From Gigantopelta aegis (lineage: Eukaryota > Mollusca > Gastropoda > Neomphalida > Peltospiridae), in contig NC_054699.1 in the NCBI RefSeq assembly GCF_016097555.1, positions 2,125,293 through 2,189,292 of the forward strand: a stretch of 64,000 bases of DNA. The letters are read 5' to 3'. The position numbers were made by a program, and so were the translations under genes. This document shows, piece after piece, positions 1-10,891 of the stretch. Each line of letters begins with the position of its first letter. Within the stretch, counting starts at the first letter, position 1. A model generated the notes under the pieces. That model was not told the DNA's origin. It worked only from the letters and a program-made list of their open reading frames with translations, and made no database searches.

Positions 1-2
1 TT

Positions 3-269
3 CTTGAAAATTATTTTAGTATACTTCCTGAAAAGCTGTTGTCAGTTATCATAAAATTTAGAACGTCTAACCATTATTTACCTGTTGAAACTGGTCGTTG
101 GAATAACATACCTGTAGATGAGAGACTTTGTGCACTATGCGACGTAAATGATATTGGCGATGAGTTTCATTATCTTTTTGTTTGTAATTTTTTTCATGAC
201 TTAAGGGTCCAGTATATATACATTCATATTACTATAAACGACCAAGTACTTATAAATTTTAAGAATTAA
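3..269 (+). pseudogene. C-terminal remnant of LINE reverse transcriptase ORF2
   Basis: The frame is open from the window edge, so no true start is visible. It contains FRTSNHYLPVETGRW, then a C-x2-C (CALC) followed by DEFHYLFVC. This is the zinc-knuckle-like pattern common at the C-terminus of LINE ORF2 proteins, after the polymerase domain. Only about 88 residues remain and the polymerase core is missing or outside the window, so this is a dead fragment. Confidence 0.6.
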
Positions 270-640
270 TGAACAGTAAGCGAATCGGAATATTAAAGAA
301 ATTAGCATACTAGTATTTTTATAAATGTAATTATTAGTAACTTTAAACGTTTCTAACCAAACAAAAGAAAAATATATAATTATTATTACGATGACTTATT
401 TGCTTTACCCCTGCGCGTGCTGTTACCTCACCGTGGGTCGGGGGTGTAACATTCTGTTTGAGAATGGCCAATACAGCACAAATCCACTTGTTTTCTTCGA
501 GATACAATTAAAATTTTGAATAAAAGTCAGTATCTATCTGTGATATTTGTATTTTTGCACAGTTCTTTACACTGTTTTTATTTAAATCTTGAATTTTTGT
601 ATTGATGTTGATCATCACTTTATTTGTTTACATTACCATA

Positions 641-719
641 GTTTGACACCCAATAGACGATGTATTGTTCGTGCTGGGGTGTCGTTAAACATTCATTCAT
701 TCATTCATTCATTCATTCA
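641..719 (+). repeat. SINE-tail-like fragment with ATTC tandem tail
   Basis: A 'TTTGACACCCAATAGACGATG' type block leads to 'GGTGTCGTTAAACATTC' and a run of ATTC repeats. The same block occurs in reverse at 20935-21000 and more weakly at 15340-15400 and 41550-41620. It is a dispersed 3' tail, possibly shared by LINE and SINE. Confidence 0.45.
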
Positions 720-1424
720 GTATTTGCTTATAAGTATTTGGCCACACATGATGTATATCTAGATTATATCTATATTTATATGAACACCAACATGTGGTAT
801 GTGTATAACGATGTTCTTAAATATGTACATGTATCTAATATATTTAGAGTTTTTGTTATACATCTTGTTCTTATAGAATTTTATTTATTGGTCTTTGTAT
901 ATGTTTATTATCAACCATCTTGTCACATAAATGTTATAAATTGTATATGTATATATTCATCCTATGCCATTGTGCAACGGCCCGAGTGTAAATAAATTAT
1001 TGTCTTGTCTTGTCTTGTCTTGTCTTGTCTTGTCATGTCATGTCATTGCCATGTAATTACCGAATGCTGCGAGATCAATTAAACGTTTTTGCTGCATGTA
1101 GGTGTTTTGGTGTGGGGTTTTTTTGGGCCAAATTAATAAAAAAAAATTCTGAATCGTGTATACACTGCAGCTTTGGTAAGGGGATTGCGAAATGATAAAG
1201 ACAAGCAAACATTGTTTTATGGAAAAGTTGCAAAAGTTACAGTCAGGTATTTGTGCAATATTACAACAACAAAAACGTGGACCTCAGCTTTTGCGGGAGG
1301 GTTCGGACGAACCCCCCGAACCCCATCTAAATACAGGCCTGTAATCCATGTAAAAATGCGTAATAATTCGTTAGCAACCCTCTTTAGCTGTTGGGCAGTA
1401 ATGCTAATATGAATACCCCCTGTT

Positions 1425-1525
1425 TTGGACACACCCATCGATTAATCTCGGAGAATATGCCCAAGACAGTCGTGCTTGACCCTTCAGTGGATGTAAGTAC
1501 GAGTCAAATGGTTGATTGGTTGATA
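1425..1525 (+). repeat. fragment of the SINE family also seen at 7511-7775
   Basis: The block around 'GACAGTCGTGCTTGACCC' and 'AGTGGATGTAAGTACGAGTC' matches the 3' part of the element at 7511-7775, which has 'GACAGCGTGCTTGAACC'. Only the tail is present. Confidence 0.4.
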
Positions 1526-1921
1526 ATATGAATAAATGTTGAATTCCATATTCAGGCATTTTTGTTTAATTCGGGCAGAAATCAGCCCCCTACAAAAATG
1601 CTAGCCCGTATGCCTATGACAGTGGTGTAATGATCAGTATTAACTGAAATATATTTGATTTATTATTATGTCACCACTGAAATGCTTTATTTCTGAGTTA
1701 GCAGTGCTGGAAAGATTTACCGGTAAGTATTATTTAATAAAATTATGACAGTTTATTACAGGAAAATACATGAATTTGCACTATAGCCTAGCTAGTGTCG
1801 ACAACAACCATAATTTTCGATCCGTACACAATAAATATTACATATCTTACTGCATCAATATCGTTTCTTTAAATTCGTATTTGGGAAATATAAAACCATA
1901 CCGTATTTAATTATTTACTTT

Positions 1922-1923
<2 letters not shown>

Positions 1924-1990
<67 letters not shown>
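1924..1990. repeat. (AG)n microsatellite
   Basis: An uninterrupted AG dinucleotide run of about 67 bases. Confidence 0.95.
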
Positions 1991-1992
<2 letters not shown>

Positions 1993-2623
1993 TGGATGAT
2001 ATATTTTAAATCTTTAATATATTAAAACGATTCTGGAAACTGCAATTTTAAACACCAGCGAAAATAATTATAATAATCATAGTTTTTAGTACGAATTACT
2101 TCCCTTGATGAAACTTCATTTTTATAGAAGAGCAGAAAAATTAACCTGGTTTCCAGTCTGTTGAGGCGCAAAATATGAAATATTGAAAAGTTATTTTAAA
2201 CATTAAAGGGTTTGTAGTTTACCGACTTTTCCACAGCCATCGTTGACGATGATCTATGTAAATTAAGTTACTACGTATTGAGGGAACAAGTCCGCTCGGC
2301 ACTTACCCACCCCAATTAATCCGTCCCATCCTTCAAAAATGTTTGTAAATAATTTCAGTTTGGTTTGAGTCGTTGACGTCGTAAGAAGAAAAGTAAAGTA
2401 TTTTGTAAATAATAATTAAAACAAATCTATGTTTTAGAATACAATCGGCTGAAAAATAAATAGTAAATTCCATAGTTACTATATACTATATGTAGTAACA
2501 TCATAGTTTTAAATGATTAATAACAACATAAATTTTTCGAGTCAAATAAGTCTGAAGCCAATGAAGGGACATATTCACGTAAAAAGTGTGGTTCGTTCTA
2601 TGTCCGAATATTGTTACATACCC

Positions 2624-2662
2624 TATATGGGTCCGGATCATTTGCCCCCCACCTGACATTTG

Positions 2663-2693
<31 letters not shown>

Positions 2694-3187
2694 CATTTTC
2701 CCCTTTTAATATGAAACAACAGTAATACATATTCCATATTTTATTACAATATTATTATTTTATTGTAACAATAATGCATATTCCATATTACATAAAGCAA
2801 TATTTAAAATACCGGCTTTTGATCAAAGCCATGGTTTTGGAGGCCATCACTATCAAGTAGATTAAATGATTTAATTAACATCAGTGGTAATAAAGAAAAC
2901 AGATATTTGATGTTATTATAAACAAAGCTCACTAGCAATATGTGTGTGTGAAATATTTCTCATAATTTGTTAACTTCTTCCAGAATAAATAAAAGGAAGC
3001 CAGATATTCATGGCTTCATGTATCTCAATTGCAGTAATTAAGAAAAATATTATATGATTTACACATGCATACATGTTTTTAAAAACAAATTAAAAAATAC
3101 TGAGATGGGGGCAAATGATCGGATTCTCAGTAAGCAAAATTGCAAATGTCCGGGGGTGGGGGCAAATGACCGCAAGCCACCCTATAT
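2624..3187. mobile_element. MITE with 'CATTTGCCCCC' inverted ends
   Basis: The left end holds two CATTTGCCCCC-type blocks (about 2638-2690, the second merging with a poly-C run). The right end holds the complementary GGGGGCAAATG blocks (about 3108-3170). Both ends sit next to a CCCTATA / CCACCCTATA motif. Terminal inverted repeats around an AT-rich, non-coding core of about 560 bases fit a non-autonomous DNA transposon, probably TA-targeting. Confidence 0.55.
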
Positions 3188-3352
3188 ATAGCTGGTATTC
3201 AAAACTTGTGGCACTATATTTAAACAAAATAGTGTGCAACAAATGGACACATAAACCAAAAATGTATAACCAATTGTACTCACTAAATCCCGACTGAAGT
3301 ACCGGTACTTGCATCATTATTAACAAAATAAACCAGGGCTTCTAGATTATGG

Positions 3353-3490
3353 GACAGGCCTTGGTGGAGGTCTAGCGTTGTCTTGCTGAAGCGTGATGTG
3401 ACGTTGCTGTCCTTGCACAAATGGGATGACGTGAGCCTGGATAATGTCAGGTAGCGTACAGCGTTCAAATTGCCATCGATGACCACAACC
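3353..3490 (-). pseudogene. Tc1/mariner-type transposase fragment
   Basis: Read on the minus strand, the sequence gives VVIDGNLNAVRY and, after a one-base frame change, DIIQAHVIPFVQ then HITLQQDNARPPPRP. The LQQDNARP block is the hallmark around the second catalytic Asp of Tc1-like DDE transposases. The fragment is about 45 residues long and frameshifted. It lies directly 5' of a SINE within one pair of target duplications. Confidence 0.7.
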
Positions 3491-3870
3491 GGCCTTGGTG
3501 GCGTTGTGGTAGGCCATCGGTCTACAGGCTGGTAGGTACTGGGTTCGGATCCCAGTCGAGGCATGGTATTTTTAATCCAGATACCGACTCCAAACCCTGA
3601 GTAAGTGCTCCGCAAGGCTCAGTGGGTAGGTGTAAACCACTTGCACCGACCAGTGATCCATAACTGGTTCAACAAAGGCCATGGTTTGTGCTATCCTGCC
3701 TGTGGGAAGCGCAAATAAAAGATCCATTGCTGCTAATCGGAAAGAGTAGCCCATGTAATGGCGACAGTGGGTTTCCTCTCAAAATCTGTGTGGTCCTTAA
3801 CCATATGTCTGACGCCATATAACCGGAAATAAAATGTATTAAGTGTGTCGTTAAATAAAACATTTCTTTT
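3484..3870 (+). mobile_element. tRNA-headed SINE (type with 'ataccgactccaaaccctga' block)
   Basis: The head contains GGTACTGGGTTCGGATCCC, a B-box-like promoter element. The body has the 'CTGCTAATCGGAAAGAGTAGCC' block and the tail 'CGTTAAATAAAACATTTC'. The same body recurs at 10329-10650, 12960-13281, 42745-43076 and 44637-44970. It ends exactly at a target duplication (3871-3882, matching 3341-3352). Confidence 0.75.
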
Positions 3871-4481
3871 TCTAGATTATGGTAGCCACACTCCCATGGC
3901 TAGTGATATTCAATGTTGGGCTAGTAAATAACTATTATTGCCATGCCCGATGGCTAGTGAAAAGAAAGAGGTCAAATGTTGCAGTTAAATCTATTTTGTA
4001 AATATGAATATCCTGACCCCACCCCAACCCCCAATGTTAGTGTTTTTAAGCTCTATTTCCCTCTTTAGGTGACATATCTGATTATTACTATTATTCACTA
4101 AAATTGTATTAACTTAAAGTAACGTAGGGCTAGTGAATTTTAAATTGTGGCTAGTAAATTTTAAAAATAACTGATCCCATGGCTAGTGGATTTGATAAAA
4201 ATTCTGCAAGTCCTGTAAACATTCCAACAACAACAAAACATTTCCCTGTCATTTTAAATTTGCTAAATAAGAGGGAAGCAACTCACCCTGCACATTAAGA
4301 AAAGTATTGACTTAATGTGCATCCTGCATTAGGGTCAAATGGGTCTTTAATAGCTGATATTTTCCATTTGTTTTCCCTCTGTAACAATATAATTAAAATA
4401 CAATATAACAATATTTTAGATATTATGCATATATAAATCTCAGGACAAACAATACATAATATTCCATCATTTAAATTATAG

Positions 4482-4574
4482 TATTTAACATGACATAAAA
4501 TTAATTATTCCATAATTTACACAATATCATATTGTGTAAATTATGGAATAATTAATTTTATGTCATGTTAAATA
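4482..4574. repeat. perfect 46-bp inverted repeat with a one-base spacer
   Basis: Bases 4482-4527 are the exact reverse complement of 4529-4574, with a single C at 4528 between them. The sequence is about 80% A+T. No coding sequence is present. It could extrude as a cruciform or form a long RNA hairpin. Confidence 0.95.
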
Positions 4575-4716
4575 TCTTATGATTATAACAGACATAATTA
4601 TAATACATACATACACAATATACATTATCACTCATATGTCCAAATAAATGATTTAACATATGAAACATCAATATGAATCACAATGCACAAGCTATTCTGT
4701 CTGTCTGTGTGTGTTT

Positions 4717-4717
<1 letters not shown>

Positions 4718-4805
<88 letters not shown>

Positions 4806-4832
4806 TCCCTCTCCCTCTCCATCTCCCTCTCC
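4718..4832. repeat. (CT)n microsatellite
   Basis: A run of about 80 bases of pure CT is followed by CCCTCT-type variants. It reads through as Leu-Ser or Arg-Glu frames, which are artefacts. Confidence 0.95.
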
Positions 4833-5549
4833 TATCAAAACCTGCAAAAAGTGAGTTACTAGGTTTTACCATTGGATGATGCCCGTTGGTGTTCTTTTTG
4901 TTTTTCTTAATTTGTCTTCATTACTTTTCAGTTCAAGCAAGATTCTGGTCAACGCAGATGGGATAAGAGAAAGAAATTACCTGCTTTTATAAATTAATTA
5001 GTTGCAATTGGCACTGGACGTACATGTTATACATGTGTAGAGTGCATGTATTAATGTATAGTATTTGATTTCAAATACTCACATCACTAGCTTCTTGAAA
5101 AATGAGTCTTTGTGAAGTACGTACATGGACTATTCATATTTGTGTACTGTAGTGTCTGGATGTTTCTTATTAACCAGTAATTCAACACATCAGCATGGTA
5201 CAGATCTGAAGAAGATGTATGAAAGTGTACATGTTATTGTTGCTTAATACATTTAAACAGAGTGTGATGGTTTTACATGGACTGCATTTGCTGTTATCAT
5301 CTTCATCTTGCAAATTTAGTACTACAGTGTACATTTTATGATGCTAACAGGCTGCTACTAGAAAGTATTATAAAACCATTGGCTGTAGCAACTGTTGATG
5401 ATAAATTAAAAACCGGTATAGAACATGTTGCAACCAAATGACTAATTGTATTGTAACACAATGTTTTTAATACACATGCTGAATCGAAGGAACATTGTTT
5501 GAATACATGGATTATTCTATAAAAACATGCTTGTGCTAATCAAGCATTT

Positions 5550-7167
5550 ATGAGGAAGTGTGTTAACCCAGCAGTCATGCTTTGTCAAGGGTCTACCGCA
5601 CAAGTTGATGACTCTGTGGAGAAAGGTTGCGAGAATAATACAAATCTGATGGATTTGCAGGATGACTTTCAAAATGCTGCATTAGCAGCCTATTTTGATT
5701 ATCTCTACTTGCTGACAACAAAACCAGCAGTAGAGAAAATACTGAGCCTAAAAAATCTCCGCAAGAAGCAAACACATCGCAGAAGAGGATCACAAGGAAA
5801 CACAAATCTCAATTTGGTGTCTGGACCATCAGAAATAATTACTTCTGACCGTGGTCAACAAAAAGCAAAAAATGGTTCCTTTTGTGAAATTTCACAATTG
5901 TTTGTTACTGGTGTGCAAATGGAAAGGTTTGTAGATAATGTGCATACTAGTGTTTATACATCAGAAGCAGTTGCTCTTGTTAATGCTTCAGAAGCAGGTG
6001 CTTGTGTTAATACTTCAAAACCAGATGCTCGTGTTAATACTTCAGAAGCAGTTGTTGCTGATGCTGATTTAGTTGGAACATCGGATGCAAACAACCAGAC
6101 TGTTACATCTTCAAAGTCTGACAAGATTTCAGCTTCGCACAATTCTGTGTCTGCTGATGCTTGTGAAGTAGCTAACAACAGAAACCTGACCATCAGGGAT
6201 GTGACCATGTCTCCGAGGACCAAAAACCACAATGAGAAATTACTTTCAAGAATCTTCAACAGACTCTACGATAGCTTGAGTGACCTGGAACCTGGTGAAC
6301 ACGTTGATGACAGTTTTGACCACATCTGTGATCAGTCTTGTAACGGAAGCAGTGTCACACTCAGGCTGAAGAAACCAAGAAGGAAACTTAGAAAACTCAG
6401 CGACTGTTTATCGGATTCATTCAGTGCGTGTTCGTATGGCTTGTCCGGCTGTGCTAGTTATGAAAGAGGTTCTGTAGATGCGTCTGCCTGTGGTAAGAAA
6501 GGGTTGTGGTCAGACTCATCAGCTATTTGTTGTAAGGACAACTTTGAGTGTAACAAAGAAACGACACAGTTTTCTTCAAGAGAAGATGAAGCATCACTCA
6601 GCAGTGTAGGTAAACCCAAATGGCAGAGTTCAAGGAAGCGACAGTGTGACAAAGATACTGTGGAACATTCTCCAGAAAAGATGTCGAATAAGGCTTCAGT
6701 CTGTGTAGAATGTGAGCAGGCACATGTAAACAAAGCCGAGCAGGCACATGTAAACAAAGCCAAGCAGGCACCGGTAGATGGAGACCAGCCATTAACTCGC
6801 CAGGCCATCAAGAATCTAAATGCCTGTAATGACCAAAATAACAAAGTCTGTTCAGAATGTAAGAAACATATAGAAGATGGCTCAGTCTTGTTAGGTAATT
6901 TGAATAAAGAAACTTCTGCTCAAGAGTTTATTTTATCACAGGGATGTACATCACATGTTTTATCTTCTGGGGACAAGAGACAACCTGGTTATTCTACTGT
7001 TATGCTAGACCAAGGAGATGATACCAAGGGAGACAATTCAATGGTTTCAGATTCCAAGGGAGAGGATTCTGTGTTTCCATATTCCAAAAGAGAAAATTCT
7101 GTATTTCCAGACTTCAAGGGAGATAATTCCATGTTTCCAGATTCCAAAGAAGAAAATGAAAGAAAAG
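5550..7167 (+). CDS. unknown gene, exon 1 (residues 1-539)
   Basis: The exon is open for 539 codons from the first ATG and ends at AAAAG|GTACAG. If unspliced the frame would run to 7247, but that tail (NIYTVLVHVV) is unlike the rest. Near residues 45-75 is an ordinary mixed helix-like stretch (NAALAAYFDYLYLL), then a basic KKQTHRRRGS. Short internal repeats follow: NASEAG/NTSKPD/NTSEAV (about 145-170), EQAHVNKA (about 388-405) and SVFP.SK..N units (about 505-533). Acidic patches (SDLEPGEHVDDSFD) and Cys pairs (CVEC, CSEC) occur, but I see no recognisable zinc finger. The composition suggests a largely disordered region. Confidence 0.75.
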
Positions 7168-7510
7168 GTACAGTGTCATCCATAGGGTTGAAAGTTGTGA
7201 ATATTTACACTGTTTTGGTGCATGTAGTTTGCAGTGGTGGGCAATAATTTCGGCACTTGCAGGCTGCATGTTTCCATTCAATTGTTTTAATTAAATTAAT
7301 CACTGTATAAGACACTTTGTAATATTGGCATAACATGGTAATTACACACAATAATAATAATAAACTCAATGCACATTTATTTAAAGTTTATTTTACAAAG
7401 CATTTTTTCCCTATACTGCAAAACTAGCCATATTGTTACACTAACCATAGAGGTACAGATAGTTATCATGTAAGTATTTGCTCCCACTAGGGTTTTAATG
7501 AAAAAATAAC

Positions 7511-7775
7511 TAGCCGCGGTGGTGTCGTGGTTAAGCCATTGAACATACGGCTGGTAGGTACAGGGTTCGCAGCTCGGTACCGGCTCCCACCCAGAGCTGG
7601 TTTTAACAACTCAGTGGGTAGGTGTAAGGCAACTACACTCTCTTATCTCTCACTAACCACTAACAATTAACATCTAACCCACTGTCCTGGACAGACAGCC
7701 CTGATAGCTGAGGAGTCTGCCCACGACAGCGTGCTTGAACCTTAAGTGGGTATAAGCATGATAATAAGTTGAAAT
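7511..7775 (+). mobile_element. SINE-like element of a second family (intron 1)
   Basis: The head 'CCGCGGTGGTGTCGTGGTTA' leads to 'GGCTGGTAGGTACAGGGTTCGCAGC' (B-box-like). The tail contains 'CTGCCCACGACAGCGTGC'. The head recurs in antisense at 22390-22500 and the tail at 1425-1525. Confidence 0.6.
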
Positions 7776-7959
7776 GAAAAATAAAATGACAAAATTTTTC
7801 CATGTTATCGGTGTTCACAGAATTTAGGTTTTGTGCCAAATGTTTTAGTCAGGAGTGACAAGCCTGCACATTTGCTCTTGTCCCTGTTCTTTGATGAGCT
7901 GAGTGCTTGCTCTAGGTGCTTGCATCGCAGGATCAAACTACCTCTGTGGATCCATTCAG

Positions 7960-8078
7960 CTGATATTTTTTTTCTCTCATTCGAACCAGTGCACCACAAC
8001 TGGTCAAAGGCCTGGGTATGTGCTTTCCTGTATGTATGTGGGAAGGTGCATATAAAAAAACCCATTGCTGCATTAGGA
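7960..8078 (+). mobile_element. SINE fragment (intron 1)
   Basis: It contains 'CAGTGCACCACAACTGGTC', 'TATGTGCTTTCCTG' and 'GTGCATATAAAA', the middle of the common tRNA-headed SINE in forward orientation. The next SINE abuts it in reverse orientation. Confidence 0.6.
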
Positions 8079-8079
8079 A

Positions 8080-8395
8080 ATATATTTGTTTTGTTTAACA
8101 ACACTACTAGAGCACATTGATTTGTTGATCATCTGCTATTGGATGTCAAACATTAGGTAATTTTAACATATAGTCTTAGAGGAAACCTGCTACATTTTTC
8201 AATTAGTAGCAAGGGATCTTTTATATACACCATCCCACAGACAGGATAGTACATACCATGGCCTTTGATATATGTATCAGTTGTGGTGCACTGGCTGGAA
8301 CAAGAAATAACCTAATGGGTCCACCGACAGGGATCGATCCTAGACCATTAATCGCATTAAGCGAACGCTTTGCCACTGAGCTACATCCCGCCCTC
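8080..8395 (-). mobile_element. tRNA-headed SINE, antisense (intron 1)
   Basis: In reverse it reads from the tRNA-like head (ending 'CACTGAGCTACATCCCGCC' on +) through GGGATCGATCC to the tail 'TTGTTTAACAACACTACTAGAG'. It is close to full length. Its head end is included in the tandem array that follows, so the array formed after this insertion. Confidence 0.75.
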
Positions 8396-8940
8396 TCGAC
8401 TGATTGATGTTTGTTTATTGTTATGTTACAGCAGTCCGTGATGCTCAGATGGATGATGATGCTGACAGTACTTTGCCACTGAGCTACATCCCGCCCTCTC
8501 GACTCTGATGTTTGTTTATTGTTATGTTACAGCAGTCTGTGATGCTCAGATGGATGATGATGCTGACAGTACTTTGCCACTGAGCTACATCCCGCCCTCT
8601 CGACTCTGATGTTTGTTTATTGTTATGTTACAGCAGTCTGTGATGCTCAGATGGATGATGATGCTGACAGTACTTTGCCACTGAGCTACATCACGCCCTC
8701 TCGACTCTGATGTTTGTTTATTGTTATGTTACAGCAGTCTGTGATGCTCAGATGGATGATGATGCTGACAGTACTTTGCCACTGAGCTACATCACGCCCT
8801 CTCGACTGATTGATGTTTGTTTATTGTTATGTTACAGCAATCCGTGATGCTCAGATGGATGATGATGCTGACAGTACTTTGCCACTGAGCTACATCCTGC
8901 CCTCTCAACTCATTGATGTTTGTTTATTGTTATGTTACAG
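8380..8940 (+). repeat. tandem array of a 3' splice site plus 5' half of exon 2
   Basis: The unit is 101-103 bases. It holds the head end of the upstream SINE, then TTTATTGTTATGTTACAG, then the first 39 bases of exon 2. Unit acceptors precede 8432, 8533, 8634, 8735 and 8838. The sixth, before 8941, leads into the complete exon. The five upstream copies switch back to SINE sequence after GACAGTACT, so they have no exon 3' half and no donor. A read-through from the first copy meets an in-frame stop. Confidence 0.9.
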
Positions 8941-9012
8941 CAGTCCGTGATGCTCAGATGGATGATGATGCTGACAGTACTTGTAGTGGCGTGGCAGGCA
9001 GCTCAGATACTG
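8941..9012 (+). CDS. unknown gene, exon 2 (24 codons)
   Basis: The exon is 72 bases between TTATGTTACAG and GGTTAGT, phase 1 to phase 1. It encodes AVRDAQMDDDADSTC, then SGVAGSSDT. It is acidic and Ser-rich like exon 1. Skipping it would keep the frame. Confidence 0.7.
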
Positions 9013-9030
9013 GTTAGTGCTAATTTTAAT

Positions 9031-9580
9031 ATATACTCTTCAAAAAAAGTAGGGGAACTCCAATAAGAATTTACAATTGCCCAAATTGTAAGGTATATTA
9101 GCTGTGGGGAATGGTTATATGATAACAGTGAATTAATTGGGCAAACATTACAACTGGTAGTTCAGTATTACAGTAGTTTTTATGACCACCAAAGATCTTA
9201 AAGGACGACTGGGGTCAGAAGTGAAATTTGAAAGTTGACTGGGTTTTTTCAGTAAATCGCAAATTAAAACAATAAAAATTACTCAAAACAAAACAATAAC
9301 ATCGTTGCTATATGATCAACAGAATAAAAAAGATGACAGAAATAATGTTCCAGTGATTAATGGACCTTCCTGGAAATTGTCAAAATCGAGAATGACACCC
9401 CACACACGTGTACGGGGCAACTGTGTGATGCATGTGAAAACTATGGAATGTGTTTCGGTGTGTTGATAAACAGACCTGAACGTTCTTTACTAGGATGTCT
9501 GTGGTCAAAATGTATGATTGGTCAACTAGTTGATATTAACATTAATATTTTAGGTTCCCCTACTTTTTTTGAAGAGTGTT
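9031..9580. mobile_element. MITE with 'ACTCTTCAAAAAAAGTAGGGG' ends (intron 2)
   Basis: ACTCTTCAAAAAAAGTAGGG at 9035 is repeated as its exact reverse complement (CCCTACTTTTTTTGAAGAGT) near 9557-9578. The core of about 500 bases is non-coding. It fits a mariner-like MITE, although the right TA flank is not clear. Confidence 0.75.
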
Positions 9581-9837
9581 TTTTTTGGGGTGGGTGGGTT
9601 GGGGGCATGGCAAGTATTTCCTTCAGTTCATTAATAAAAATAAGGGCAACAAGTTACATTTTTCCTTCAAAAGAGGGGCACGAAGTCTGCTTACTTTCTA
9701 TCAGTTTTGTTTTTAGACGAAAGTTATTTCACCTTGGTGTTGGGGCTCTAATCAAGATAATGAAAACAAAATGTTTGCGTGAAGATTAACTGTAATATAT
9801 TAATGTGGTTTTTGGGTGGGTTTTTTTACCTTTTCAG

Positions 9838-9967
9838 AAAAGTTGTATGATGTGACCAGTCATCTTGCCCGTGGAATACGGCTCAGATCGGGTACAAAGG
9901 TTTTGCCAGTGATCAACCCCAAATATCAGCAGTATTATAGACTGATCACCGAGTTTTCCAAACAAAG
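9838..9967 (+). CDS. unknown gene, exon 3 (conserved-looking segment)
   Basis: The exon is 130 bases, acceptor TTTTTTTACCTTTTCAG, donor CAAAG|GTTTGT, phase 1 to 2. It encodes EKLYDVTSHLARGIRLRSG, then TKVLPVINPKYQQYY and RLITEFSKQ. It is an even mix of hydrophobic and charged residues without low complexity, so it is the best seed for a remote-homology search. Confidence 0.75.
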
Positions 9968-10225
9968 GTTTGTGTCCATAGCAACATAAAATTATATGAT
10001 CTGGCTAAAATTAAAATAATCTTACTGTTCACACTATGACATATTCAAAGTCAATCTGAGTTTATCCAATGTTATCGTCTGTCCAGATTTCCCTCAAGAC
10101 TGTAGGAATTGAGGTGGGGGTGGGGGTTGGGGTTAAAACAGATGAAAATTGTCTCCATATTCTATGTTTGAAGCAGCAGTGTTTGAAGCCACACCACACA
10201 CACACGCACACAAAAAGAGTCTCCT

Positions 10226-10868
10226 CGGGGGGGTCAGATGTAGTCCGTTGGTAAAGCGCCCACTTGGTGCATGGTCAGTCTGGGATTGATCCCCGTCGGT
10301 GGGTCTATTGGGCTATTTCTCGTTCCAGCAATACAAAGAAAGAAAAGTTTTATTTAACTCATGCACTCAACACATTTTATTTACGGTTATATGGCGTCAG
10401 GACATATGGTTAAGGACCACACAGATTTTGAGAGGAAACCCACTGTCGCCACTACATAGGCTACTCTTCCGATTAGCAGCAAGGGATCTTTTATTTGCGC
10501 TTGTGGTTTACACCTACCCATTGAGTCTTGCGGAGCACTCACTCATAGTCGGTATCTGGATTAAAAATCCCATGCCTCGACTGGGATCTGAACCCAGTAC
10601 CTACCAGCCTGTAGACCGATGGCCTACCACGACGCCACCGAGGCCGGTCCAGCTATACAGTGCACCACCATTGGTATATCAAAGGCTGTAGTATGTGCTA
10701 TCCTTTCTGTGGGATGTGCATATAAAAAATCCCTTGCTATTAATGGGAAAATGTAGCGGGTTTCCTCTCTAGGACTATATATCAAAATTACCAAATGTTT
10801 GATGTCCAATAGCCGATGATTAATAAATCAATGTGCTCTGGTGGTGTCGTTAAACAAAACAAATTTTA
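10226..10868 (+). mobile_element. tRNA-headed SINE split by a nested SINE
   Basis: The head at 10226-10328 (GTCAGATGTAGTCCGTTGG, GGGATTGATCCCCGTC) continues at 10651 ('CAGTGCACCACCATTGG') to the tail ending 'GTTAAACAAAACAAATTT'. The interruption is the antisense SINE at 10335-10650. Confidence 0.75.
10329..10650 (-). mobile_element. nested SINE, antisense
   Basis: From the + strand it reads tail to head: 'CACTCAACACATTTTATTTA', 'CCACACAGATTTTGAGAGG', 'GGGATCTGAACCCAGTACC' and 'GGCCGGTCC'. It is flanked by CCAGCAATAC and CCAGCTATAC, a 10-base target duplication with one change. Confidence 0.75.
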
Positions 10869-10891
10869 ATTTTAACCATCTTTATTTTGAG

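Larger units (their letters stand above)
1..1040 (+). mobile_element. 3' end of a truncated non-LTR retrotransposon (LINE)
   Basis: The first 269 bases encode the C-terminal end of a LINE-type reverse transcriptase polyprotein. An AT-rich 3' UTR-like stretch follows, ending at about 1000-1040 in a short TTGTC-type tandem tail. A coding remnant, an untranslated region and a simple-repeat tail are what a 5'-truncated LINE leaves behind. The clade cannot be named from this piece. A SINE-like fragment at 641-719 may be a later insertion or part of the LINE tail. Confidence 0.6.
3334..4217 (+). mobile_element. 'GGCTAGT' foldback element, interrupted by a retroposed unit
   Basis: The ends are CAGGGCTTCTAGATTAT and its imperfect reverse complement at about 4195-4217. 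The body carries repeated 'ATGGCTAGTG' motifs. A second, uninterrupted copy lies in opposite orientation at 28439-28792. In this copy a 518-base unit (3353-3870) is inserted between two copies of TCTAGATTATGG. Confidence 0.6.

Noticed and set aside
4917..4996. Exon-like FKQDSGQRRWDKRKK after TTACTTTTCAG
   Set aside because: It ends in TAA after 21 codons, with no donor or partner exon. It could be untranslated, but nothing confirms it.
7168..7247. Continuation of the long frame past 7167 as coding
   Set aside because: A donor at 7168 (GTACAG) joins in frame to 8941, 9838 and 11348. The unspliced tail is hydrophobic and unlike the rest.
8380..8990. CRISPR-like array
   Set aside because: Units are head-to-tail copies without variable spacers, in an animal genome; they contain a splice site and exon.
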